Source: JAHRVQ01 sp047616645 (GTDB lineage: Bacteria; Pseudomonadota; Gammaproteobacteria; Pseudomonadales; Azotimanducaceae). From it: DNA of 64,000 nt. A program made the position numbers and the translations under genes. Every line of letters begins with the position of its first letter. Within the stretch, counting starts at the first letter, position 1. The stretch covers positions 17,856 to 81,855 of the forward strand of contig JBLHIH010000002.1 of the NCBI GenBank assembly GCA_047616645.1, in the 5' to 3' direction. Positions 34,032 through 43,363 of this stretch are shown one piece after another. The notes under the pieces are model-generated. The model did not search any database, was not told the origin of the DNA, and saw nothing but the letters and a program-made list of their open reading frames with translations.

Positions 34032-35150
34032 ATGACTAATATAACAACCCTCTACGGTACGCCGTTGTCTCTGTATACCGGTAAAGCGCGAAGCTATTTA
34101 ATAAAGGCAGGTATAAATTATGAAGAGCTAACGCCGACAAGTGAACATTACGCCAAGACGGTGTTACCGCTGGCGGAGTCGAGAACAATACCCGTTGTCG
34201 AAACAAATGAAGGTGTTGTTATTCGAGATGGAACCGCAATAATTGATCATTTTGAAGCAATAAATGACCATCAGTTTTCTCCTCGTTCATCAAAACAGAA
34301 AGTGGTGAGCTTGTTGTTTGATGTCATTGGAGCAGAAGGTTTGTTGAGGCCTGCAATGTATTATCGATGGCATTTCCCTGAACTGAATGCAGATTTTGTA
34401 AGATACCATTTTGAGTCAATGATTCCGGCGAATTTGGACAGGTCTGAAATGGCGACAAAAACCATGGCCCGAATGCAGGAAGCTTGCAAGGCCTTTGGTG
34501 GTGTGAGTGAAAATTTTTCGCTTATTGAAGCGCTGTATGGTGATTTGCTGGACAAATTGGACACACATTTTTCTCATTCACCTTATCTCTTAGGTGGTGC
34601 TCCATGTATTGGTGATTTTGGCATGATGGCGCCTTTGTATGCACATCTAGGTCGAGATCCTGCTCCCCTGCAATTGATGCAAACCAAAGCACCTCGTTTG
34701 TTTAGATGGGTTGAAAGAATGAATCGTCCAGAGCCAGATACAGGGGAATTTGAAGATTTCAAAAGGGCCTATTTTGGGGGAGACGATATACCGGAAACCT
34801 TGGTGGATCTTCTAAAACAATTAGCAGAAGACTTCATTCCTGAAACGCGTGCTGCAGCCTTATGTATAAACCAGTGGCTACAAGATCAGTCAGATTTGAC
34901 AAGTCAGACGCCCATTCAGAGGGGTGTTGGCTTTGGATCATTTGTCGTTAGGGATCAGACAATTAATGCCATGGCTCAACCCTATCGTTTTTTCCTATTG
35001 AAGCGAGTGCAAGATGCATTTGATGGCTTATCTTCAGAAGCTAAAATACAAGTGAAGACGTTGCTAGAGCGTGCTGGATTTGCCGAAGTTTTGGAAATTA
35101 CCATAGATAGAAATGTAGTAAGAAACAATAACTTAGAAGTTTGGGAATAG
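34032..35150 (+). CDS. Glutathione S-transferase-like protein with long C-terminal extension
   Basis: About 372 residues from ATG 34032. The N-terminal thioredoxin-like GST domain is clear: TTLYGTPLSLYTGKARSYLIKAG, then RTIPVVETNEGVVIRDGTAIIDHFE. An all-helical GST C domain ends with SPYLLGGAPCIGDFGMMAPLYAHLGRD and PRLFRWVERM. About 130 extra residues follow (from DIPETLVDLL) and are not part of a normal GST. They look helical and end with NVVRNNNLEVW. A TTG at 33981 is a less likely start. The substrate is unknown. Confidence 0.8.
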   Translation: MTNITTLYGTPLSLYTGKARSYLIKAGINYEELTPTSEHYAKTVLPLAESRTIPVVETNEGVVIRDGTAIIDHFEAINDHQFSPRSSKQKVVSLLFDVIGAEGLLRPAMYYRWHFPELNADFVRYHFESMIPANLDRSEMATKTMARMQEACKAFGGVSENFSLIEALYGDLLDKLDTHFSHSPYLLGGAPCIGDFGMMAPLYAHLGRDPAPLQLMQTKAPRLFRWVERMNRPEPDTGEFEDFKRAYFGGDDIPETLVDLLKQLAEDFIPETRAAALCINQWLQDQSDLTSQTPIQRGVGFGSFVVRDQTINAMAQPYRFFLLKRVQDAFDGLSSEAKIQVKTLLERAGFAEVLEITIDRNVVRNNNLEVWE

Positions 35151-35205
35151 AACTTCTACATACAATGTTTAAGTATTATTAATACACACGCATTAAGGCA
35201 GCAAT

Positions 35206-35643
35206 ATGACAATTGAACAAAACGTCGCGAAATGGCATCAACATATCAGAAAAGAGCTACCAGGTGGCTTAGATGAGCTGCTGGCGGACGATGTGGAGTT
35301 TATTTCTCCCATCGTATTCACGCCACAAAAAGGGAAAGAGCTGACTAAGATGTATCTTGCTGCAGCTGGAAATACTTTCAGCGATGGAGATAAGAATAAG
35401 TCTGTTGGTGAATCGAATAGCCCCTTTAAGTATATTAAAGAGGTAATGAGTGGCCATCAGGCTGTGTTGGAGTTTGAGACAGAACTTGCAGGTAAATATG
35501 TCAACGGTGTCGATATTATTACTTGGAATGATGCAGGGAAAATCACCGAGTTCAAAGTGATGATTCGCCCTCTACAGGCGGTTAATCTCATGCACGAAAA
35601 AATGAAAGAGATGCTCGAAGCGCTGAGTAAAAAAACTGACTAG
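35206..35643 (+). CDS. NTF2/SnoaL-like protein
   Basis: 145 residues with the cone-shaped NTF2-like pattern: an N-terminal helix, LLADDVEFISPIVFTPQKG, and C-terminal strands AVLEFETELAGKYVNGVDIITWNDAGKITEFKVMIRPLQ. Such proteins act as small hydrolases, isomerases or ligand binders, and no active site can be assigned here. It follows the GST gene by 55 bp and its stop overlaps the stop of the convergent small exported gene. Confidence 0.75.
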   Translation: MTIEQNVAKWHQHIRKELPGGLDELLADDVEFISPIVFTPQKGKELTKMYLAAAGNTFSDGDKNKSVGESNSPFKYIKEVMSGHQAVLEFETELAGKYVNGVDIITWNDAGKITEFKVMIRPLQAVNLMHEKMKEMLEALSKKTD

Positions 35644-35984
35644 TGTACATCACCCAAGAGTGCTTCAGCGGCAGTAGCGTCAATATAAATCACATCGTCA
35701 CTGCCTGCTGCAGTGACAGGTAGAGAATTGATCTGGTCTATAAAGGTAGTTTCGACCATCTCGTCTCCGAGAAGAGTAGCAGCGACTTCGTGAGAAACGA
35801 ACATGACTTCTTCTGAGAGAGGCTCGTCTGCAAGTAGCATAGCGGCACTATTAGCGTTTATTGTGAGAATAGGTTCCATTTCTCGACTGCTGTCTGCAAA
35901 CACAGAGCTTAGAATCGCAATGTTTGCAGTGGCAATGACAAATCCTTTTAGAAAAACATTTTTTGATTTCGTATGAATGGTCAT
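35640..35984 (-). CDS. Small exported protein with three internal repeats
   Basis: 114 residues with an N-terminal signal sequence (about residues 10-30, cleavage after SVFA). The mature part holds three copies of an Ala-Ala-x-Leu-Leu-x-Asp motif: SAAMLLADE (46-54), VAATLLGDE (67-75) and AAEALLGD (105-112). No known family. It starts 24 bp after the chemoreceptor gene on the same strand, so it is likely the third gene of the yfiR/receptor operon and may be its periplasmic ligand or modulator, but this is only inference. Confidence 0.6.
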   Translation of the reverse strand: MTIHTKSKNVFLKGFVIATANIAILSSVFADSSREMEPILTINANSAAMLLADEPLSEEVMFVSHEVAATLLGDEMVETTFIDQINSLPVTAAGSDDVIYIDATAAEALLGDVH

Positions 35985-36007
35985 ATTACTGTTCTCTATA
36001 TTCTAGA

Positions 36008-37585
36008 TTATATTCTGAACTGTCCCACCAAATTTAACATATCATCAGAGAGCTTAGCGAGCTCTTCTGCCTTAGAGGTCATTTCTCTGGAGCCATCGGA
36101 AGTCTTTCGTACGGCGCCCGAGATATTGATAATGTTTCCGTTAATATCGTTGGTCATGACACGCTGTTCTGAGGATGCCTTTGCAATTTGTTGAGAAGCG
36201 TCTTTTATCGTTCCTACAGCGGTGGTGATCGTAGCAAGACTCTCATGAGCGTTTCCAGCAGTTTCTACACTTTCATGGGCTTGTAGGCGACCCTTGTCCA
36301 TCACGGTGACAGCTTCACGAGATCCAGATTGCAAGCGTTCAATCATGTCGTGAATTTCCTGAGTGGATTCTTGGGTTCTAGAGGCCAGCGTTCGTACTTC
36401 ATCTGCTACAACAGCAAAACCGCGGCCTTGTTCGCCTGCCCTGGCTGCTTCAATAGCTGCGTTTAGTGCGAGTAAATTGGTTTGCTCTGCAATTCCTCGA
36501 ATGACATCTAATACCGTACCAATACTATCGCTATCTTGTTGAAGTTTTGAAATTACTTCTGATGCTGCTTCAATATCGCTCGCCAAAGCCTCAATTGAAA
36601 TCATCGTTTCGCCAACAATTTGGCGGCCAATATTGGATTCCTTGTCAGCTTTTTCTGCATCGGCAGCCGATTCTTCAACGCTATCGGCAACATCCTGAAC
36701 GACGGTCGACATTTACGCCATTGCTTTAAGAACAGTCTCAATTTCACTTTGTTGGCCAATAATAAGTCGATTGGTTTCACTTGATTGTGTGTTGAGTTCT
36801 GTGGCGGCGGTAGACAACTCATTAGCCGTTTCTCTAAATTGAATGATGATTTGTTGTACTTTTCCAACAAAGGTATTAAACCAAGTTACTAGCTCGCCAA
36901 TTTCATCATTTGTATTTGCGTTCAGTCGTACGGTGAGGTCGCCCTCTCCTTTGGCGATATCTTTAAGTGCATAAACAACTTCGTTGATCGGAGCGACAAT
37001 GTTTCTTTGGATAAGCATGGCCAAAAAAAACGAGAATAGCGCGACACCGGTCGCGATAAACATGGCCACCATAATGTAAGTGGTCGTTGAATCCTTTAGG
37101 ATTTTCAGGTCGGTAAGTATGTAGATGGTGCCAATTAAAGACCCTTCCGACAAGATCTTTTGCACGACGCTGAATTTACCCTCCAAAGCGGTGATCTTCT
37201 CGATGGGTGCACTTTTTGAAAAATGAGAAGGTAGATCGTCGATGGTCCCTGATCTTACTTGCTCATTTTTCTTTCCAGACCATTGATACCAAACAAAGGG
37301 TTCTCCTGCTTCATCGAATATGATGACTTCATGAAGATGGGGGACAGCTTTTAAGGTTTGGAGAATTTCTAATCCGGACTCTGTATCACTAAAAGATAAT
37401 GCGCCTGCGGAATTACCACCAATAATTGCGGCTATCGTCGAAGATTCCTTTATGACAGTTGCCTCTAACCTTTGTAACTCGATAGAGGCAAAGGTTCCAA
37501 TGGCAAGTAAAACAGAGAGTACACTTGTTAAAGTGACGCCAAATACGACTTTCCATTTTAGGTCGATGCTATTTGTATTGAACAT
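36008..37585 (-). pseudogene. Chemoreceptor-like protein (CHASE8-HAMP-MCP signal domain) split by one in-frame stop
   Basis: The joined frame encodes about 525 residues. Residues 1-290 hold a membrane helix, a periplasmic sensor domain of the CHASE8/YfiN type (ESSTIAAIIGGNSAGALSFSD), a second membrane helix (IMVAMFIATGVALFSFFLAM) and a HAMP domain (PINEVVYALKDIAKGEGDLTVR). A TAA at 36713-36715 follows KAMA, and the next codon is ATG. The rest (234 residues) is a complete MCP signalling domain with the hairpin tip GIAEQTNLLALNAAIEAARAGEQGRGFAVVADE. A single G-to-T change (GAA to TAA) would explain the stop. Restart at the adjacent ATG could still make a free signalling domain. It follows yfiR in the same operon. 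Confidence 0.75.
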
Positions 37586-37701
37586 TGTATAAGCCCTTCA
37601 GAATGCTATTTTGTAATATTGTGATTGTGCCGCCGTTCTCTTACATACGGTTTTTTCTATGGCGTAATGAGATATACCTAGGCAGCTTTGGTACATCAAA
37701 C

Positions 37702-37725
37702 GCAGATAAGCAGATAAGCAGATAA
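37702..37725. repeat. Three exact 8-bp tandem repeats between yfiR and the receptor gene
   Basis: GCAGATAA is repeated three times without a mismatch in the 153-bp gap between the yfiR and chemoreceptor genes. Too short to interpret alone, but it is the second 8-bp tandem repeat in the window (the other is at 63875-64000). Confidence 0.6.
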
Positions 37726-37738
37726 ATAGTTTCAACAG

Positions 37739-38296
37739 CTACATTGTGCTAGCTTTAAAAAGTTTTGAAGATCCTTTTAATCTACCGGATTCAAGTCTCT
37801 TTTTGTTAATCGCCAGTGCAATTTTTCTTCCTTTACCATAAAAGCCGATCATGCCACCATATCCGGCAAAATTATCGATTTCCCCTACGGTCAGTATTGG
37901 CAGTCCTGTAAGGGTATTGACGATATCAGGTATTTCATCGCCGTTGGTCACGGAAAGAAACGCGACATTACACGACTTAAGCGAGTCCGGGTTAGAGGCG
38001 TCAATTCTTGAGATTTCAAATGATCTTTTTCTGGCTAATTTACCTTCCATTGCTGAGTCAAGAAAGTCTCAGATCACGGCTTTTCCATAGATGCAATATT
38101 TGTATGGGGTATCAGGGCTTGCGAAGGTTCCGTCTGGCCATGTGACAAACTTGGCAAGATTGACCATAAATTTTGACATTGTTTGTTTACCCGATTCCGT
38201 GTCCGAGACAAGATCTGCACGAATTGTCAGAGAGGTAAACAACAGTGTGAAAATCAATAGTTTCCCTGTTGATCGAGGTAGAGAATAACAATCCAT
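37739..38296 (-). pseudogene. YfiR family periplasmic protein with one in-frame stop
   Basis: From ATG 38296 the frame gives a signal peptide (GKLLIFTLLFTSLTIRA) and the YfiR (DUF4154) domain: MSKFMVNLAKFVTWPDG, then YCIYGKAVI. A TGA at 38069-38071 interrupts it. The same frame resumes with DFLDSAMEGK and runs through SCNVAFLS, GLPILTVGEIDNFAGYGGMIGF and IALAINKKRLESGRLKGSSKL to 37739. Total length of about 185 residues fits the family. YfiR binds and inhibits the periplasmic sensor domain of YfiN. Here the neighbour with that kind of sensor is the chemoreceptor-like gene downstream. Confidence 0.75.
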
Positions 38297-38439
38297 ATTA
38301 GTGATACTCTGTCTAATTAACGGTGTAATAATAATAAGACTAGACGGTTTTCTCATAAGCGCGATTATTGTTCGCATTGAAAACATAAAAGTTTATATAA
38401 TTTGCTGTCAGTGCACAAAATTTGAGCAGGAATTAAGAT

Positions 38440-39645
38440 TTGCATAAACCAATTGCTGTAGTAATCGATTCGTGGGATTACCCCTACAATGGAACGGTTG
38501 TTTCAACGCGTCGTTTTGTCAGAGCGCTACGAAGGGAATGTAGTTTCCGGGTGTTTTGCACACCTGATACAGATGCGGATTCAGGTTCAGAAGGCGATGA
38601 TGAACGCAAAGTCGAGTTCCCTCGCCTTTCTTTACCTGGATTTAATCAAATTATTGAGTCAATGAAGGCCCCTCTCGCCAAACCAGACAAATCTTTAATT
38701 AAAATGGCGCTAAAGGAATGCGGCTTATTGCATGTTCAATACCCATTTTTTTTAGGATATAGCGCGATTCATGAAGCAAAACGCATAAACATGCCCATCA
38801 TTTGTTCTTTCCATATCCAACCAGAAAATCTGCTCATGAATTTGGGGATAAAATCCTCTTACTTAGCGAAGCTTTTATATCGACTTTTCATTCATTTTTT
38901 TTACCGTCATGCAGATCTCGTGTTAGCACCCTCTATGTTTGCAGCAAATTTATTGAAACAGCATGGATTAATCATTCCCGTCGAGGTTCTTTCAAATGGT
39001 GTGCCAATGCATTTTTTACACCTGCCGAGAAACTCGCCTATTCGAGCGGGCCAAAGTGATAAATATCAAATATTATCTGTTGGCCGGTTTGCGGGGGAGA
39101 AAAGACAGGATCTCATTTTGAGAGCAATCTCAACATCAGTCTATAAAGAGGAGATCGAGTTGTATCTAGTCGGTACAGGTCCAAAAGAGCGGGAGCTTAA
39201 AAATCTAGCCGTCGAATTAAGTGTAAATGTCGAGATTGGTAGCGTCGACGATGAGAAGCTACTAGCGCTTTATTCACGTGCTGATCTATTTATTCATGCC
39301 GGAGAGATTGAGTTAGAAGGTATGTCTGTAGTGGAAGCAATGGCGTCGGGAAATACAGTGCTTGTTTCTGATTCTCCAGATAGTGCGACGCCATCCCTGA
39401 TGAGAGATAAAACCGCGCTGTTTAAAAATGGTTGTGCGGATGACCTCAGTGTAAAACTAGATGCCTTTTTGGCCGATCCCGATCGTCGGGCGAAACAGGG
39501 TATTGAGAATAGAGAGTGGGCAGGAAAATTTTCCCATGATGAGTCGGTCTTGCAGCTGTCAAATATCTATCAGCGCTTCATCTCCAAAACAGATTTTGGC
39601 AGTGAATCAAATGCCAAATTAGAAGATCAGAGCGCAGGTAAATGA
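38440..39645 (+). CDS. Glycosyltransferase family 4
   Basis: 401 residues of the GT-B retaining fold. The N-terminal acceptor domain shows DYPYNGTVVSTRRFVRAL and HVQYPFFLGYSAIHEAKR. The donor domain shows VLSNGV, ILSVGRFAGEKRQDLILRAI and the GT4 acidic motif ELEGMSVVEAMASGN (about residues 288-302). It probably transfers a sugar to a lipid or glycan. It starts at TTG 38440 and overlaps the MMPL transporter gene by ATGA, so the products probably work together. Confidence 0.85.
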   Translation: MHKPIAVVIDSWDYPYNGTVVSTRRFVRALRRECSFRVFCTPDTDADSGSEGDDERKVEFPRLSLPGFNQIIESMKAPLAKPDKSLIKMALKECGLLHVQYPFFLGYSAIHEAKRINMPIICSFHIQPENLLMNLGIKSSYLAKLLYRLFIHFFYRHADLVLAPSMFAANLLKQHGLIIPVEVLSNGVPMHFLHLPRNSPIRAGQSDKYQILSVGRFAGEKRQDLILRAISTSVYKEEIELYLVGTGPKERELKNLAVELSVNVEIGSVDDEKLLALYSRADLFIHAGEIELEGMSVVEAMASGNTVLVSDSPDSATPSLMRDKTALFKNGCADDLSVKLDAFLADPDRRAKQGIENREWAGKFSHDESVLQLSNIYQRFISKTDFGSESNAKLEDQSAGK

Positions 39646-42227
39646 GTCAATTTATACGGGGCGGTTTGGTGACGTGGGTCACGTGGGTTGATAAGCATGC
39701 CCGAGCTACTTTGATATTGCTCCTCCTACTTTGCCTTGGCTCCGCTGGACTTGTTGTCGAATATACGCGGATTAATTCTGATCTTAGTGCTTTGATTAAA
39801 CCTTCGAATAAATTGGCTTGGTATCAAGATAACGAAATTTACAAAAAGGCATTTCCGATGTCGCTGCAAACCGCACTGTTGGTGGTGAGTGGTCCTAACT
39901 ATGACGAGGTAGAAAGGACAAGCAAAGCCTTGTATAAGCATCTTATAAAAGGCGAATACTTTATATTTGCTCCGGGGATTTCCCCTTTTTTGGATGAGAA
40001 AAAGCTGTATTTTTTGAGCTTAGAAAATCTTAAAAAATGGGTGTTCGGTGTCGAGTATAATTATGGTTCATTATTAAGGTTGGCTGATGATGCGAGCGTA
40101 GCCAATGCCCTCAATATATATTCTGATCTTGTCTCATCTAATCAGCAGTTACCGCTTCCTGATCCCATCAGTTCTCTCTCTGAATATCTTGTAGGTGGGG
40201 AACAACTGAAATTGGAAGCGCATCCTGCTTTGTATGACGAGAGTCAAAAAGTGCACTTTCAAATACTCATTGTTAAGGGATCACAAAACCTAGATGAACA
40301 ATTGCCTAATAAAAAGATTGTTCAGTATTTAAAAAAGGCGATAGCCGACACTGCTCAAGAAGAAACTCGGCTTGAAGGAACCACTAGAATAAGAATTAGT
40401 GGCGAGGTGGCACTAGCGAATGATGAAGTTTCAGCTGGACTTACGGGAGTGGGTATTGCTGGCTTGGTTTCGATTGTCTTGCTTGCCATTATCTTAGGTT
40501 TCGGATTACGTTCTATCCGCCAAATACTGATGATTTTTATCTTATTAGCGATGGGCATCATTCTAACGATGGCCTTGTCTATTTTAACCGTTGGAAGCTT
40601 TAATACCCTGTCTCTCATCTTTGTTGTTATGTTTTTTGGTTTGGGTGTCGACTTCGCCGTTCATTATTGCCTCAGAGTCAGAGAAGCAATAAGTGAACAA
40701 AAAGACGAAACTGCCTCCGTCATTGCAATAAATGATATTGGCCCAGCCTTAGTCTTGTGTGCATTAACTTCGATGGTTGCATTTATGTCTTTTGTACCGA
40801 CAGCTTACACGGGTTTGGGAGAATTGGGCATTATCTCCGCAGGCGGTATGGCGATTGCCTTCCTATTAACTATCACCCTTATACCTGCATATACTGCCTA
40901 TTTTCCGGAAGGTTTCTCTGGCACAATATCGTCACCTATTCCGGCTTTTTTTGATCCTCAGGTATATGCGTATCGGGTCTTTATAGGGACGTTATTGCTT
41001 TCTATTATTGCTTTCTACTTTGCTAAAAATATCCAATTTGATTACAGCGTACTTGCAATGCGAGATGGAAATACCGAGGCGATGCAAACGCTGATGGACC
41101 TGCAGAGAGAGAAGCTCGTTACAGACTATAGTGTCGCTGTGCTAGCTGAAGATGGCGAAGAAGCTTTAAGGTTGAAGCAGGTCTTAAGTGCCTTGGATGT
41201 GGTTGGTGAAGTCGTTATACCGGCTGACTACATTCCAGGCAAGCAAGTTGAAAAGCAACTCGCCATGCTAAGTTTATTGGCTCTTTATGCAGACATCGAA
41301 GAAGTGCTACCCGGTAGTGAATCCTTAAGTGAAGCGCTAGATTATCTTGCATTGATCAAAAGCGAAACGCCTTTAGAATATCAATCACTGACTGAAAATA
41401 TCGCCTATTCACTCGCGCCGCTAATAAAACAAGAGCTAAAGCAAGAGCAAGAGCGCGCTTTTATGAATAGTGAGATTGAGAGAGGGCTGACATCTGCACT
41501 CGCCGATCTGAGGCGGCGTCTGAGAGCTGAGCCATTTACATTGAATGATTTGCCCGTGGAGCTTAGGCAAAGACTCATAACAGATGATGGAAGGCATCTA
41601 ATTTTAGTCCAGCCCTCAACCCCTTTGTTAAGCCGTGAGGATACAGAAAGATTTATTAATGAAGTAAACAATCTGGCGCCAAATATTGCGGGCCGATCAG
41701 TCGTAGAGTGGGGAATAGGAGATGTCGTCGTGGAATCGTTTTTGACAGCAGGCCTTCTGTCATTGACCATAATTTTCTTCCTGCTTCTTTCTTACTTCAG
41801 GAAGTTTACCTTAGCGATATTGGTACTTGTGCCCATATTCTTATCCTTGCTGTTTACCTTTGCGATTTGTGATTTGATAGGCATTAGTTTAAACATGGCG
41901 AATGTATTAGTGATACCTTTAATAATTGGCTTGGGAGTTGACACTGGGGTGCATGTTGTCCATCGATTCCACAATTTTGCAGATAAGGGTATGTCAGTTG
42001 AGAAGGTTTATCGTTCAAGCACAGCCCTCGCGGTATTGATCAGTGGCTTGACGACAATGGGTACTTTTTTCTCGCTGTCATTTAGTCCTCATAAAGGAGC
42101 TGCATCGATAGGCATGTTGTTAACAATAGCCATTTCTTTATTATTATTGTCGACCTTTATTGTCCTGCCTGCTTTACTGAGCATCGTCAATACAAGGTTA
42201 GCGAACACCTATCCGCATTCTTACTAG
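39642..42227 (+). CDS. MMPL/RND family lipid exporter (HpnN-like)
   Basis: 861 residues with the RND two-fold plan: TM1 at residues 21-40, a large periplasmic loop, a helix cluster at about 268-420 (SSD-like, with FGLGVDFAVHY), a second membrane entry near 448, a second loop, and a final cluster at about 700-850 with the matching IGLGVDTGVHVVHRF. The paired G-x-D-x-G/A sites are the proton relay of MMPL proteins. HpnN members move hopanoids to the outer membrane. No hopanoid gene is near, so the lipid is unknown; the coupled GT4 gene suggests a glycolipid. Confidence 0.85.
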   Translation: MSQFIRGGLVTWVTWVDKHARATLILLLLLCLGSAGLVVEYTRINSDLSALIKPSNKLAWYQDNEIYKKAFPMSLQTALLVVSGPNYDEVERTSKALYKHLIKGEYFIFAPGISPFLDEKKLYFLSLENLKKWVFGVEYNYGSLLRLADDASVANALNIYSDLVSSNQQLPLPDPISSLSEYLVGGEQLKLEAHPALYDESQKVHFQILIVKGSQNLDEQLPNKKIVQYLKKAIADTAQEETRLEGTTRIRISGEVALANDEVSAGLTGVGIAGLVSIVLLAIILGFGLRSIRQILMIFILLAMGIILTMALSILTVGSFNTLSLIFVVMFFGLGVDFAVHYCLRVREAISEQKDETASVIAINDIGPALVLCALTSMVAFMSFVPTAYTGLGELGIISAGGMAIAFLLTITLIPAYTAYFPEGFSGTISSPIPAFFDPQVYAYRVFIGTLLLSIIAFYFAKNIQFDYSVLAMRDGNTEAMQTLMDLQREKLVTDYSVAVLAEDGEEALRLKQVLSALDVVGEVVIPADYIPGKQVEKQLAMLSLLALYADIEEVLPGSESLSEALDYLALIKSETPLEYQSLTENIAYSLAPLIKQELKQEQERAFMNSEIERGLTSALADLRRRLRAEPFTLNDLPVELRQRLITDDGRHLILVQPSTPLLSREDTERFINEVNNLAPNIAGRSVVEWGIGDVVVESFLTAGLLSLTIIFFLLLSYFRKFTLAILVLVPIFLSLLFTFAICDLIGISLNMANVLVIPLIIGLGVDTGVHVVHRFHNFADKGMSVEKVYRSSTALAVLISGLTTMGTFFSLSFSPHKGAASIGMLLTIAISLLLLSTFIVLPALLSIVNTRLANTYPHSY

Positions 42228-42289
42228 AGGAATGTAAAAAAAAGCTGTCTACTTAATGAGATGGGAAATAGTCTTTTACGGAGCAAAGA

Positions 42290-43333
42290 ATGAAAACAGC
42301 AATTTCGATCGGTAGTGCTTATTACAATGGTGAAGACTGGCTTGATTTGGTCGAATACACCTGCGCGGCTGAAAAACTCGGTGTTAATCAAGCTTGGTCT
42401 GCTGAGGCTTGGGGTATGGATGCCATTGTTCCGCTTGCCTATCTGGCTGCTAAAACAGATAAGATTCAACTCGGTACGGGTATTTTACAAATATCCTCTA
42501 GAGTCCCCTCGATGATCGCCATGACTTCCCAGAGCCTTGCTACTGTTTCAAACGATCGATTTATTCTCGGTCTTGGTGTTAGTGGCCCGCAAGTTGTAGA
42601 AGGGCTACACGGTGTAAACTTTGGAAGTCCCTTGGGTCGTCTCCGTGAGTGTCTTGAAATAGTTAAGCTTGGTTTGAAAGGGGAGAGGATAGAATATGAT
42701 GGACGATTTTATAAATTGCCAAGGGAAGGGGGCGAAGGTAAGGCTATTCGCTTATCCCAACCGCCGAGACCAGAGCTGCCGATATATCTCGCAACCCTCG
42801 GTCCAAAGTCACTGGAATTGACCGGTGAATTAGCTGATGGTTGGCTCGGAACATCGTTTATGCCAGAACATGCCAATATTTTTCTTGACCCTATGAGAGT
42901 GGGTGCAGAAAAGGCGGGCCGCAGTCTGCAAGACATAGATATTCAGGTTGGCGTTTCCCTTGAAATTGGAGACGACATCGAATCTCTTATTGAGGCTAGG
43001 CGCCCCGCTATGGCCTTCACCTTGGGTGGTATGGGGTCAGCAAAAACAAATTTTTATAACGATGCTTTTCGTCGCTCGGGTTATGAGGACGCGGCCATTA
43101 AAGTTCAGGCGCTCTGGGTTCAAGGAAATAAAACAGAGGCCATTCAAAGCGTGCCAGATGAGATGATATTGAATACATCTCTTATCGGTAGTGAAGACAT
43201 GATTAGTGCGCGACTCAAAGCCTACAGAGACGCAGGTGTAAATACATTGAGGTTGTCAACCAGCGGCAAGACTTGGCGTGAAAGGAGAGAGAGTCTTGAG
43301 CAAAACCTTGACCTGGTAAAGGGATTTGAATAG
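42290..43333 (+). CDS. LLM class flavin-dependent oxidoreductase
   Basis: 347 residues of the luciferase-like monooxygenase (bacterial luciferase/F420) TIM-barrel family. Typical segments: SAEAWGMDAIVPLAYLAAKT, IQLGTGILQISSRVPSMIAM, RFILGLGVSGPQVVEGLHG and LPIYLATLGPKSLELTGELADGWLG. Whether it uses FMN or F420 cannot be told from sequence. It follows the MMPL gene by 62 bp and precedes the M20 peptidase by 30 bp on the same strand. Confidence 0.85.
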   Translation: MKTAISIGSAYYNGEDWLDLVEYTCAAEKLGVNQAWSAEAWGMDAIVPLAYLAAKTDKIQLGTGILQISSRVPSMIAMTSQSLATVSNDRFILGLGVSGPQVVEGLHGVNFGSPLGRLRECLEIVKLGLKGERIEYDGRFYKLPREGGEGKAIRLSQPPRPELPIYLATLGPKSLELTGELADGWLGTSFMPEHANIFLDPMRVGAEKAGRSLQDIDIQVGVSLEIGDDIESLIEARRPAMAFTLGGMGSAKTNFYNDAFRRSGYEDAAIKVQALWVQGNKTEAIQSVPDEMILNTSLIGSEDMISARLKAYRDAGVNTLRLSTSGKTWRERRESLEQNLDLVKGFE

Positions 43334-43363
43334 CGGGTTCAATAGCCAAGAGTCGAGATTAAT

